A stretch of DNA of 6,960 bases from Nitrososphaerota archaeon (GCA_030624325.1 JAUXKJ010000016.1:1-6960); one strand, 5' to 3'; positions 1 to 6,417 are shown, numbered from the stretch's first letter. The notes: generated from the sequence alone by a model not told the origin. Made by a program: numbers and translations.

Positions 1-1060
1 CAAGAACAATTACTAAAATGTAGAGACCTATTCTTTTGGGAGTTAACGGAGTAATATCATCAAGTGGTTGTGCACCAGGACTTCGAGAACTTAAAAATAG
101 TATGAATAACGCCATGAACCACAAATTCAATGGCCACATTAAAACTCCAACAGTCGCATAAGTTGCTATCCTATGCCATTTAGCACCAAATAGAGTACGA
201 GCCATATGTCCACCATCAAGTTGCCAAGCAGGAAGTAGATTCAAAAAGGTAATAAAAAATCCAATCCACGCTGCAAATAATATTGGTGTCATTAAAACTT
301 CATTTTCATCTCCACCTTTTCCAAACATTGCAAGAGTTGCTTTCATAAAGATAGGTTCTCCTAAATTCCATTCTATCAATCTAGATTCTTCATAAAGCTC
401 TTCAGCGAATTCACTGTCAATTACAGGAGCAGTATATGCTGCAAACATTGAAACCAAAATTGCAATAACCAAGCCAGCTATAGGCCCTGCTATTGCAACA
501 TCAAATAATATTCGACGATTAATTGTCATTCCTGTTGGTTGGAAAATTACAGCTCCAAATGTCGGAAGGAATCCAATTACTGGTAATCCCGGTATAAAGT
601 AAGGCCAAGTAATTTTCAGTTTATGAAACTTTGCTGCAATCATGTGACCAGATTCATGAATTCCTAAAATTCCTAAAAGAGATAATGTGTATAGTCCTGC
701 CATCTCTAGGGGATCCCCGATGTTAACTAAGCTATTGACTCCCTCTGTTCGAAAATAACCATCAATCATTACAAATGTTACAACGATACCAAAAAGTATT
801 CTTGGTATCCAATGATTAGAAGTCCATCTTTTTTTCTGGGGTGGTAATCTTGAAACATGGATAAATACACCTTCTCTAGATCTTTGTATTCTTCCTATCA
901 ATCGTAGGTTTTCAAGCCTGTGAGATAACTCAATAAATTTCTCTGTAAACTCGGCATCCTCTATTTTGAATTCCATATACTCTAATGTCACCGTGATGTT
1001 ACTGACCTGGAAAATGGATGATAAAAGAGAAGTTACTTCCTCTTGAGTAGGTTCACTCAC
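1..1060 (-). CDS. M50-family site-2 protease (integral membrane zinc metalloprotease), incomplete at the left window edge
   Basis: Intramembrane zinc protease of the S2P/M50 family, resembling the EGY-like branch found in plants, cyanobacteria and archaea; the family cleaves transmembrane segments of regulatory or misfolded proteins. I translated 353 residues. A soluble N-terminal part (about 1-84) precedes the first membrane helix (about 85-101). A later helix carries the zinc motif HESGH (H135, E136, H139). The second family motif, NLLPAWQLDGG (274-284), supplies the third zinc ligand, D282. Between them is a conserved AGPIAGL segment (191-197). More hydrophobic helices lie at about 184-209, 256-276, 300-323 and 343 onward. 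The frame is open at base 1, so the C-terminus is missing. The start is GTG at 1060: a stop lies nine codons upstream and no ATG occurs in between. A weak AGGT lies just before the GTG, and a TATA-like element is about 26 bp upstream. It is divergent from the acetyltransferase. Family assignment is firm; the substrate is unknown. Confidence 0.92.
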   Translation of the reverse strand, partial: MSEPTQEEVTSLLSSIFQVSNITVTLEYMEFKIEDAEFTEKFIELSHRLENLRLIGRIQRSREGVFIHVSRLPPQKKRWTSNHWIPRILFGIVVTFVMIDGYFRTEGVNSLVNIGDPLEMAGLYTLSLLGILGIHESGHMIAAKFHKLKITWPYFIPGLPVIGFLPTFGAVIFQPTGMTINRRILFDVAIAGPIAGLVIAILVSMFAAYTAPVIDSEFAEELYEESRLIEWNLGEPIFMKATLAMFGKGGDENEVLMTPILFAAWIGFFITFLNLLPAWQLDGGHMARTLFGAKWHRIATYATVGVLMWPLNLWFMALFILFLSSRSPGAQPLDDITPLTPKRIGLYILVIVL

Positions 1061-1082
1061 TTTACCTAAAGCGAAACTTAAT

Positions 1083-1090
1083 CAATTTAA
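1083..1090 (-). promoter_or_regulatory. TATA-like promoter element of the M50 protease gene
   Basis: On the minus strand the AT-rich octamer TTAAATTG is centred about 26 bp before the GTG at 1060. That is the usual spacing between an archaeal TATA box and the transcription start, so the mRNA would begin at or very near the start codon. The match to a TATA consensus is only moderate. It abuts the left arm of an inverted repeat at 1089-1096. Confidence 0.35.
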
Positions 1091-1139
1091 TGCTTTGTGG
1101 TTTAAAATTAAATATTTGTAGATGAGAACCTAAAGCATT
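1089..1139. repeat. Perfect 8-bp inverted repeat bracketing a divergent promoter region
   Basis: AATGCTTT at 1089-1096 is the exact reverse complement of AAAGCATT at 1132-1139; the arms are separated by 35 bp. The left arm touches the TATA-like element of the M50 gene, and the right arm covers the TTG start of the acetyltransferase. The arrangement could be a paired operator serving both genes, or chance in AT-rich DNA. It is too widely spaced to be a typical terminator hairpin. Confidence 0.4.
1108..1116 (+). promoter_or_regulatory. TATA-like promoter element of the acetyltransferase gene
   Basis: TTAAATATT is centred 26 bp before the TTG start at 1138, which suggests a leaderless transcript. 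This spacing supports the TTG as the true start, because no ribosome binding site is visible before it. Confidence 0.45.
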
Positions 1140-1638
1140 GCAAGTAATACTTAGGCAAATCGGAGATTGTGTAATTCGTAGATGTGAAGGAGGAGACCTA
1201 ATCCCGGTTATGGAAATAAATATGAAAACCCTTCCAGAACATTATTCAGATTATTTCTATGAAAGTTTACTTTCTGAATTGCCTGAAGCTTTTCTTGTTG
1301 CAGAGATTGGAGGAAGAACAATTGGTTATATTATGTGTAAAACAGAATATGGCTTTTCTAATTTTAAGAAATTAGGATTTGTCAAAAAAGGTCATATTGT
1401 TTCTATTGCAGTACTTGAAGAACATCGAAAAAAAGGAATTGGTAAAGCACTTGTGGAAGAAGCAATGCATGGAGCAAAATCAAAAAAATGTGATGAGCTA
1501 TATCTTGAAGTTCGATCTAGTAATACAAGTGGAGTTAAACTCTATGAAAAACTTGATTTCATTATTAAACAGAGACTAAAGACATACTACCGTGATGGAG
1601 AAGATGCCTTTTTGATGGCAATAGAGTTTAATTCCTAG
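1138..1638 (+). CDS. rimI: Ard1/RimI-type protein N-terminal acetyltransferase (GNAT family)
   Basis: Transfers acetyl from acetyl-CoA to the alpha-amino group of protein N-termini in the cytoplasm. The 166-residue protein is one GNAT domain and, from memory, resembles Sulfolobus Ard1 (about the same length), the archaeal relative of eukaryotic Naa10, more than bacterial RimI. Shared blocks are MEINMKTLPEHY (25-36), the substrate loop YGFSNFKKLGFVKKGH (71-86), the acetyl-CoA-binding motif A RKKGIGKAL (97-105, the R/QxxGxG/A pattern), LYLEVRSSN (121-129), LYEKLDF (135-141) and YYRDGEDAFLM (150-160). The start is TTG: the next in-frame ATG (residue 25) would remove the first beta strand (VIRRCEGGDL), and an in-frame stop lies four codons before the TTG. 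The TATA spacing agrees. Known archaeal enzymes are relaxed in specificity, so the symbol rimI is one of convention; ard1 would suit as well. Confidence 0.9.
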   Translation: MQVILRQIGDCVIRRCEGGDLIPVMEINMKTLPEHYSDYFYESLLSELPEAFLVAEIGGRTIGYIMCKTEYGFSNFKKLGFVKKGHIVSIAVLEEHRKKGIGKALVEEAMHGAKSKKCDELYLEVRSSNTSGVKLYEKLDFIIKQRLKTYYRDGEDAFLMAIEFNS

Positions 1639-1642
1639 ATTC

Positions 1643-1650
1643 AAATAAAT
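1643..1650 (+). promoter_or_regulatory. TATA-like promoter element of the small membrane-protein gene
   Basis: AAATAAAT lies in the 36-bp gap after the acetyltransferase and is centred about 28 bp before the ATG at 1675. This fits separate, leaderless transcription, although co-transcription with the acetyltransferase is also possible. Confidence 0.35.
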
Positions 1651-1674
1651 AAGTCCAGAAAACCTTCTAGCGCA

Positions 1675-1899
1675 ATGTCAAGAAGACGGGCTACTGGAAT
1701 TACAATATTTGTTTTGTGTATTTCTGGATTTTTTGTTTATGCGTATCTTCTGATGTTATCTGAATGGAGCCCAATAGTACTACAATTATCAATACTTATG
1801 ATAGTGGGTGGAGTTCTTGGGGTAATTTCTTGGATTGGATACACTATGGCAACGACGAAATCATCTTCATCTTCAATAATCACTGACGATGATGAATAA
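1675..1899 (+). CDS. Small two-helix membrane protein of unknown function
   Basis: I do not recognise a named family. The 74-residue product begins with a basic patch (RRR at 3-5), then two predicted membrane helices at about 8-28 and 34-57, and ends with a hydrophilic tail holding five consecutive serines and a final DDDE. The basic N-terminus and short hydrophilic ends suggest a helical hairpin with both ends in the cytoplasm. The start is ATG with no ribosome binding site, 36 bp after the acetyltransferase stop. The stop is 6 bp from the stop of the convergent methyltransferase gene. The well-formed hydrophobic pattern, promoter spacing and snug fit between neighbours favour a real gene. 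No enzymatic motif is visible; a role as a small membrane subunit or regulator would be a guess. Confidence 0.75.
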   Translation: MSRRRATGITIFVLCISGFFVYAYLLMLSEWSPIVLQLSILMIVGGVLGVISWIGYTMATTKSSSSSIITDDDE

Positions 1900-1905
1900 C
1901 AAATA

Positions 1906-2733
1906 TTATTTTGTAATTTTTACATCAACAACAGTTTGATAATATCTAGGACCAATAGCTCTAACTAATTTAGAATTAAGAATTTTTGATATTACAGGAC
2001 AAATTTCTTTAAAATGTTTTTCTGAAAGTTCTGGGGCTTCTGTTTTTTTGTCTGCATGAATATGAGAATAATAGTGAATTATTCCTTCACTTTTTGTAGC
2101 ATTAATTGCTGAGCTTAAAAATTCATCTGCTCTTTCTGGCAGTAGCATTAAAACACGGTCTCCTTTGTTCTCTAATTGCTCTTTAATTATTTGAGCAGCA
2201 TCACCTTGCAAAGAAATTACGGCCCCTGCAAGCTTGTTTAATTTTATGTTTTTTTGGCAGAGTTTTACAGCATCTGGATTAATATCAATATTGTAAACTG
2301 TACATTTTTTCTTTTTAGCAGCAATTATTGAGAACATGCCTACTCCACCAAACATGTTGATCACAATTTCGCCATCTTGTACTAGGCTCGAAATTCTATC
2401 TCGTTCAGTTGATAGCCTGGGAGAAAAAAATGCTTTTTTAACATCTACTACAAATCTGCATCCAAATTCTTTGTACTCTGTTTCAGTTTTATCTTCTCCA
2501 GCAATTAATTTCAGATCCCTTGTTCTAAAATCACCAGCAACTGATGATGATTGATAAAACACAGATTTTGCTGTCTTTACTTCATCCAGAAGGGTTTGCC
2601 CAATCATTTTTTTCTTTGACAACAAAGTATCGGGAATTCTGACAATAACTATATCGCCAATTTGATCAAAAGCTGAGAAAAGCTCTTTACTTTCTTTTTC
2701 TGAAAGCTCTTTTTCAAGAGCTTTCTTCAGCAT
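1906..2733 (-). CDS. trm5: Trm5/TYW2-family tRNA methyltransferase, probable tRNA (guanine37-N1)-methyltransferase
   Basis: Class I AdoMet-dependent methyltransferase of the Met-10/Trm5 family, which methylates N1 of G37 next to the tRNA anticodon to hold the reading frame. Numbered from the ATG at 2733 (275 residues): IGDIVIVRIP (25-34), the family block GDFRTRDLKLIAGEDKTET (67-85), FFSPRLSTERDRI (102-114), the AdoMet-binding loop NMFGGVGMFS (126-135), the acidic motif NIDINPDAVK (148-157), GDAAQII (177-183), LLPERADEFL (197-206) and GIIHYY (217-222). Two oddities: it starts at the second domain, without the N-terminal D1 domain of longer archaeal Trm5b proteins, and the usual Asn of the NLP motif is Leu (197). 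The start could be the TTG at 2742, which overlaps the rli1 stop; I prefer the ATG, 5 bp after that stop. It is almost certainly co-transcribed with rli1. A TYW2-like aminocarboxypropyl transferase is less likely but not excluded. Confidence 0.82.
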   Translation of the reverse strand: MLKKALEKELSEKESKELFSAFDQIGDIVIVRIPDTLLSKKKMIGQTLLDEVKTAKSVFYQSSSVAGDFRTRDLKLIAGEDKTETEYKEFGCRFVVDVKKAFFSPRLSTERDRISSLVQDGEIVINMFGGVGMFSIIAAKKKKCTVYNIDINPDAVKLCQKNIKLNKLAGAVISLQGDAAQIIKEQLENKGDRVLMLLPERADEFLSSAINATKSEGIIHYYSHIHADKKTEAPELSEKHFKEICPVISKILNSKLVRAIGPRYYQTVVDVKITK

Positions 2734-2738
2734 CCGAG

Positions 2739-4526
2739 TCAATTCTTGTAATAATAATTCCCAGAATCTTTTTGTTGTTTATCTAATCTACTGGCATCCT
2801 TGTTAACTCTAGGCCTGAGTGTTTTTTCATCTCTCCTAAACGTAATTTCTAGAGATTTGAGGAATTGATTCATGGCTTTAGTTTTTGATAGTGGTGAGGT
2901 TGCATGTCCTTCGACTCCAGATGTTCCTTCAAAAATTACCATTGAATCAGAAATAAGGTCCATTAGCAGTAAATCATGATCAATAATAATCGCAGATTTT
3001 CCGTAGGAACGGACAAATTTTTGAATAAACTTTGCAATAGCAATTCTATCTTCAACATCCATAAATGCTGAAGGCTCGTCTAATGCATAGACATCTGCTT
3101 TTTGCAAAAGACAAGACACAACTGCAACTTTTTGAAGTTCACCACCAGACAAGTTTTTGACTGATTTATTGTAAAGTTTTTTAATTTTGAGAGGTTCAAC
3201 GATTTGTTCTTCTTCAATACTTCCCATGATTGGGATTTCGTTTGCATTATCTAAAACAGAAATTACCTCAACATCAACATCGTTTGTAAGATACTGTGGT
3301 TTGTAAGCAATTTTCACCTTCTTATCAATCTCACCTGAATCTGGTTTTTCTACTCCAGCAATCATTTTCATCATTGTAGTTTTGCCAAGAGCATTTGCAC
3401 CCATAATTCCTAATACCTCTCCCTTCCGAACTTTTCCTGGTTCAATTGATACTGAAAACGATGGAAATTTTTTCTCAAGTAAAGGATAAGATATTATCTC
3501 CTCTCCCTGCTGAAATTGTTCTGTTGTTGACGAAGAAGCATCAAATGTGAATTTTTTATCTCGAAATCGTACGTTTTCATTAGCTAGATATCCATCCAAA
3601 AACGTGTTTATTCCAACCTTTGTTGATAAAATGTTGGATACTATTCCATATACTGCAGGTTCTCCATATAGGACATCAACGTAATCACTAAGATAGTCTA
3701 ATAGTGTAAGATCGTGTTCAACTACCATTACGCTTTTTCCAATCTTTGTTAAACTGTGAATTACTCTTGCAACACTTGTTCTCTGAAATACATCATTGTA
3801 AGAGGATGGTTCATCAAAAAAATAAAAGTCAGCTTCTTTTGAAGTAGCAACGGCAACTGCTAACCTTTGCAGTTCTCCACCACTAAGTTCTTTGAGATGA
3901 TTTTCAAGAGAATTTTGTAATCCTAACTCTTTTACTAAATCTCGTGAAACACCTCTTTCATCATATTTTTCTAATAATTCTTTTGTAGTACCATCAAAAA
4001 CTTTGGCAACATTGTAAACTTGTTGAGGTTTAATTGAAGCTTTGATTTGATTATCTTTAATTTTTTCAAAATGTGATTTTAATTCAGTTCCACTGTAATA
4101 TTTTAAAATATCATCCCAATCTGGTGGTTCATTATAATTTCCTAAATTTAGTTTTAAATTTCCTGACAATATGTTAACAACAGTACTTTTTCCCATACCG
4201 TTTCTTCCAAGTAATCCAACAACTTCTCCCTTTCTAGGTGTTGGTAATTTGTATAATCTAAAAGAGTTTATTCCATACTGATGTACTTTGTCTGTAGCAA
4301 GCTCACTTGCTAAATTTATAATTGTTATTGCATCAAACGGGCAAACTTTTACACATATTCCACAACCATTGCAAATGTCTTCATCAATTTGTGCTTTTTT
4401 TATTTCTTCATTTAATATGATGCAATCTGCACCAGATTTGTTTACTGGACAATACTTTATGCACTCTAATCCACATTTTTTTGGTTGACATAATTCCTTA
4501 TCTAATACTGCAACACGATGAGTCAT
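2739..4526 (-). CDS. rli1: ABCE1/Rli1 ribosome-recycling ATPase
   Basis: Splits terminated ribosomes into subunits, working with the release factor and Pelota systems. The 595-residue protein is complete and in family order. The N-terminal iron-sulfur domain has cysteines at 13, 18, 22, 26, 35, 52, 55, 58 and 62, in the CxPKKCG and CNGCGIC motifs expected to hold two [4Fe-4S] clusters. ATPase domain 1 has Walker A GRNGMGKST (107-115), a helix-loop-helix insert (about 151-209), signature LSGGELQR (214-221), Walker B ending DE (238-239) and H271. ATPase domain 2 has Walker A GANALGKTT (376-384), signature LSGGELQK (459-466), D483-E484 and H517. The conserved hinge with RPRVNK lies at 571-576. 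The D-loop of domain 1 reads SYNDVFQ, unlike the usual SYLDVKQ. The ATG lies 26 bp from a strong TATA box with no ribosome binding site. It heads an operon with the Trm5-like gene and is divergent from 5S rRNA. Confidence 0.98.
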   Translation of the reverse strand: MTHRVAVLDKELCQPKKCGLECIKYCPVNKSGADCIILNEEIKKAQIDEDICNGCGICVKVCPFDAITIINLASELATDKVHQYGINSFRLYKLPTPRKGEVVGLLGRNGMGKSTVVNILSGNLKLNLGNYNEPPDWDDILKYYSGTELKSHFEKIKDNQIKASIKPQQVYNVAKVFDGTTKELLEKYDERGVSRDLVKELGLQNSLENHLKELSGGELQRLAVAVATSKEADFYFFDEPSSYNDVFQRTSVARVIHSLTKIGKSVMVVEHDLTLLDYLSDYVDVLYGEPAVYGIVSNILSTKVGINTFLDGYLANENVRFRDKKFTFDASSSTTEQFQQGEEIISYPLLEKKFPSFSVSIEPGKVRKGEVLGIMGANALGKTTMMKMIAGVEKPDSGEIDKKVKIAYKPQYLTNDVDVEVISVLDNANEIPIMGSIEEEQIVEPLKIKKLYNKSVKNLSGGELQKVAVVSCLLQKADVYALDEPSAFMDVEDRIAIAKFIQKFVRSYGKSAIIIDHDLLLMDLISDSMVIFEGTSGVEGHATSPLSKTKAMNQFLKSLEITFRRDEKTLRPRVNKDASRLDKQQKDSGNYYYKN

Positions 4527-4548
4527 GACGATAAACGCTTTTTCTTTA

Positions 4549-4556
4549 ATTTATAT
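4549..4556 (-). promoter_or_regulatory. TATA box of the rli1 operon
   Basis: ATATAAAT on the minus strand, preceded by the purine/A-rich AGAA that can act as a BRE, is centred 26 bp before the rli1 ATG. It is the clearest promoter in the window and predicts a leaderless or nearly leaderless mRNA. Confidence 0.6.
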
Positions 4557-4616
4557 TTCTTCGATAAATGGAACTCGTATTCTTATCAAGTTGATTAAAT
4601 CAGTGAATTTTGAGTT

Positions 4617-4640
4617 ACATTAATAGAGAACATTATAATG
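4617..4640 (+). promoter_or_regulatory. Probable 5S rRNA promoter region
   Basis: An AT-rich stretch directly before 5S holds two TATA-like elements: CATTAATAG, about 26-30 bp before the mature 5' end, and the palindrome CATTATAATG, about 16 bp before it. The first spacing suits transcription starting at the mature end. The second would place the start inside the gene, so it is less likely to be the functional box. The exact element is not resolved. Confidence 0.35.
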
Positions 4641-4651
4641 AATATTTTCAA

Positions 4652-4764
4652 GCCGGCCATAGCGTTGGGGTGCGACCCAGTCCCATTCCGAACCTGGAAG
4701 TCAAACCCAATGTCGCTGCTGTGTTACTAAGATGCGAGAGCTCTTGGGAAGCAGTAGTGCTGGC
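4652..4764 (+). rRNA. 5S ribosomal RNA
   Basis: About 113 nt with the standard 5S features. The 5' strand GCCGGC (4652-4657) pairs with the 3' strand GCTGGC (4759-4764) as helix I, with one G-U pair. Internal landmarks are GGGGTGCGACCC, the conserved loop CCCATTCCGAACCTGGAAGT at about 4682-4701, and GCGAGAGCTCTTGGGA in the helix IV/V arm. Orientation follows from the CCGAAC...GGAAGT order, which reads 5' to 3' on the plus strand. No 16S, 23S or tRNA gene is within the window, so 5S stands alone here, as is usual in archaea of this group. Ends are set by the terminal helix and may differ by one or two bases. Confidence 0.95.
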
Positions 4765-4765
4765 A

Positions 4766-4774
4766 TTTAATTTT
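4766..4774 (+). terminator. Possible T-rich terminator of 5S rRNA
   Basis: TTTAATTTT begins two bases after the mature 3' end. Archaeal RNA polymerase stops at T-rich stretches without needing a hairpin, so this is a plausible 5S terminator. The tract is interrupted, which lowers confidence. Confidence 0.35.
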
Positions 4775-4783
4775 GAATACAAC

Positions 4784-4788
4784 TATAA
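4784..4788 (+). promoter_or_regulatory. TATA-like element of the mini zinc-finger gene
   Basis: TATAA in the 46-bp gap after 5S is centred 25 bp before the ATG at 4811, consistent with leaderless transcription independent of 5S. A GAGG at 4791-4794 is too far (16 bp) from the ATG to be a normal ribosome binding site. Confidence 0.35.
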
Positions 4789-4810
4789 CTGAGGAAATTT
4801 TTTCAAAATT

Positions 4811-4939
4811 ATGTCTAATTGTTCGGTTTGTGGTCAACAATTTTCTGATGATATTAGATTCCTCAATCATATGATGGAAAAGCATGGTTTTCGAAATCCA
4901 AATGTAGACAAACCAGACCGAAATAGTCGTGGTTATTAA
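4811..4939 (+). CDS. Single C2H2 zinc-finger miniprotein
   Basis: A 42-residue protein with one C2H2 finger: C4, C7, H20 and H25, that is C-x2-C-x12-H-x4-H. The hydrophobic core positions F11 and L18 fall where the classical finger has them. The tail (26-42) is polar and ends RNSRGY. Such fingers bind zinc and usually contact nucleic acid or protein; one finger alone generally gives weak DNA binding. The gene starts 46 bp after the mature 3' end of 5S rRNA on the same strand, has its own TATA-like element, and ends tail to tail with pepA with a 4-bp overlap. Its perfect finger spacing, start-codon placement and promoter distance support reality despite the small size. The function is unknown; see the finding on its link to 5S. 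Confidence 0.72.
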   Translation: MSNCSVCGQQFSDDIRFLNHMMEKHGFRNPNVDKPDRNSRGY

Positions 4940-6417
4940 TTTAGTCGAGAAAGAAAGTCAATAACAAGTCTTACACCAAAACCTGTTGCTCCTTTAGGAT
5001 TATATGATTTCTTTTTTGTTGCATCTTGAGTCCAAGCAGTACCTGCAATGTCAATGTGAGCCCATGGTGTATTATTTATTGCATTTGCCAAAAATGCAGC
5101 AGCAGTTATTGTTCCAGCAGCTCTTCCTTTTCCAATATTTTTCATATCTGCAACATTTGATTTGATCATATCCATATAGTCTTGATTAAGTGGAAGCTCC
5201 CAAACTTCCTCAGAAGTTTTTTCTGATGAGTTCAAGATATTGTTTGCTAATTTTTTGTCATTACTAACAAGTCCAGCAACGTTATTCCCTAATGCAACAA
5301 TACATGCTCCAGTTAGAGTAGCAAAGTCAATTAGAACACTTGGAGAATACTTTTTTTCCCCATATGATAATGCATCTGCCAAAATTAATCGCCCTTCTGC
5401 ATCAGTGTTTAGAATTTCTGCTGTTTTACCACTGTAAAGCCTTACAATATCTCCTGGCCTGTAAGATTCTCTACCAGGCATGTTTTCAACTGAAGGAATG
5501 ATACCTACTAAATTAATTGGTAATTTTAATTCAGAAACTGCCTTCATAATTCCCAAAACTGTACATCCACCACATTTATCAAATTTCATTTCATCCATTT
5601 TGTCACTTGGTTTTAAGGAAATTCCACCAGTGTCAAAAGTAACTGCTTTTCCTACAATCACAATTGGTTTATCATTTCGTTTTCCCTTTAGATGTTCCAA
5701 GATAATCAATTTTGGTTCATTTACACTTCCTTGACCCACTGCTGTTATGCCACCAAATTTTTTTTGTTTAATTTCTTTTTTGGAAAAAACTTTGCATATG
5801 AGTTTATTTTTTCTAACCATAGCTTTTGCAAATCTTGCAAGTTGATATGGTGGACAATCATTAGGTGGCAAATTTGCTATACTTCGTGCAAATAACACTC
5901 CTTCGGAAACAATTTGCGCTTTTGAAATAATTTCTTGAATTTTATGAGGGTTTGAAATCAAAATTGAAAGGGAAGGAGTTTGTTGACTTTTTTCATTTTT
6001 GTATTTATTAAAAGAATACATCGAAAGTGTTGCACCCTCAACAACTGCAGTCACAAAGGATTTTACATCAATTGGAAATTTTTCAGGTACTATTAACGAA
6101 AATTCAGAAATTCCTAGACTACGTACTTTTTGTGAAATATTTCCTGAAACCATACGCAAAATATCTGTGGTAATCTTATTTTTTGGCCCAATTCCTGCAA
6201 GTAGGATTTTGTTTGCAGGAATCGTTCCAAAAGTCTGTATAATTGATAAATCTCCAATTTTTCCTTTAATTTCTTTAAGTGATTGTTTTAATGCACCATT
6301 AAGTTTCGGATTGAGTTTTCCTAACCCAATAAGTTCATTTGATTTTTCAGAAACCAAAGAACAAAGTATTTGAGTTTTTTTCTTATTTGGTTTGGTATTG
6401 TCAGCTTTTATTTTCAC
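4936..6417 (-). CDS. pepA: Leucyl aminopeptidase, M17 family (PepA-like)
   Basis: Cytosolic two-metal exopeptidase that removes N-terminal residues from peptides, usually as a hexamer. At 493 residues it has the full family length. The N-terminal macro-like domain (about 1-165) includes ILLAGIGPK (71-79). The catalytic domain follows, with NLPPNDCPP (182-190) and metal ligands K257, D262, D280, D339 and E341 placed by VGKAVTFDTGG (255-265), MKFDKCGG (277-284) and the M17 signature NTDAEGRL (337-344). The expected catalytic K269 and R343 are present, so the active site is intact. The start is GTG at 6417: it fits the family N-terminus (MKIKADNT...), and a TATAAA lies about 29 bp upstream. The first 55 residues are rich in lysine. 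It is convergent with the zinc-finger gene. M17 enzymes are mostly bacterial and eukaryotic, so ancient acquisition is possible (inference). Confidence 0.96.
   Translation of the reverse strand: MKIKADNTKPNKKKTQILCSLVSEKSNELIGLGKLNPKLNGALKQSLKEIKGKIGDLSIIQTFGTIPANKILLAGIGPKNKITTDILRMVSGNISQKVRSLGISEFSLIVPEKFPIDVKSFVTAVVEGATLSMYSFNKYKNEKSQQTPSLSILISNPHKIQEIISKAQIVSEGVLFARSIANLPPNDCPPYQLARFAKAMVRKNKLICKVFSKKEIKQKKFGGITAVGQGSVNEPKLIILEHLKGKRNDKPIVIVGKAVTFDTGGISLKPSDKMDEMKFDKCGGCTVLGIMKAVSELKLPINLVGIIPSVENMPGRESYRPGDIVRLYSGKTAEILNTDAEGRLILADALSYGEKKYSPSVLIDFATLTGACIVALGNNVAGLVSNDKKLANNILNSSEKTSEEVWELPLNQDYMDMIKSNVADMKNIGKGRAAGTITAAAFLANAINNTPWAHIDIAGTAWTQDATKKKSYNPKGATGFGVRLVIDFLSRLN

Noticed and set aside
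1379..1579. 66-codon frame inside the acetyltransferase
   Set aside because: It is a shifted frame over the conserved GNAT motif A and has no independent start signal.
4529..4568. Direct repeat CGATAAA at 4529 and 4562 as a regulatory pair
   Set aside because: Seven bases with no symmetry and no other copies; not distinguishable from chance.
4585..4595. Palindrome ATCAAGTTGAT between rli1 and 5S as an operator
   Set aside because: Only five bases per arm and no second copy; expected by chance in AT-rich DNA.
4610..4792. 60-codon plus-strand reading frame across the 5S region
   Set aside because: It lies over the 5S rRNA gene, whose helix and conserved loop explain the sequence; the translation has no coding character.
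5999..6373. 124-codon plus-strand frame inside pepA
   Set aside because: It is antisense to the N-terminal half of a full-length, motif-complete M17 aminopeptidase.
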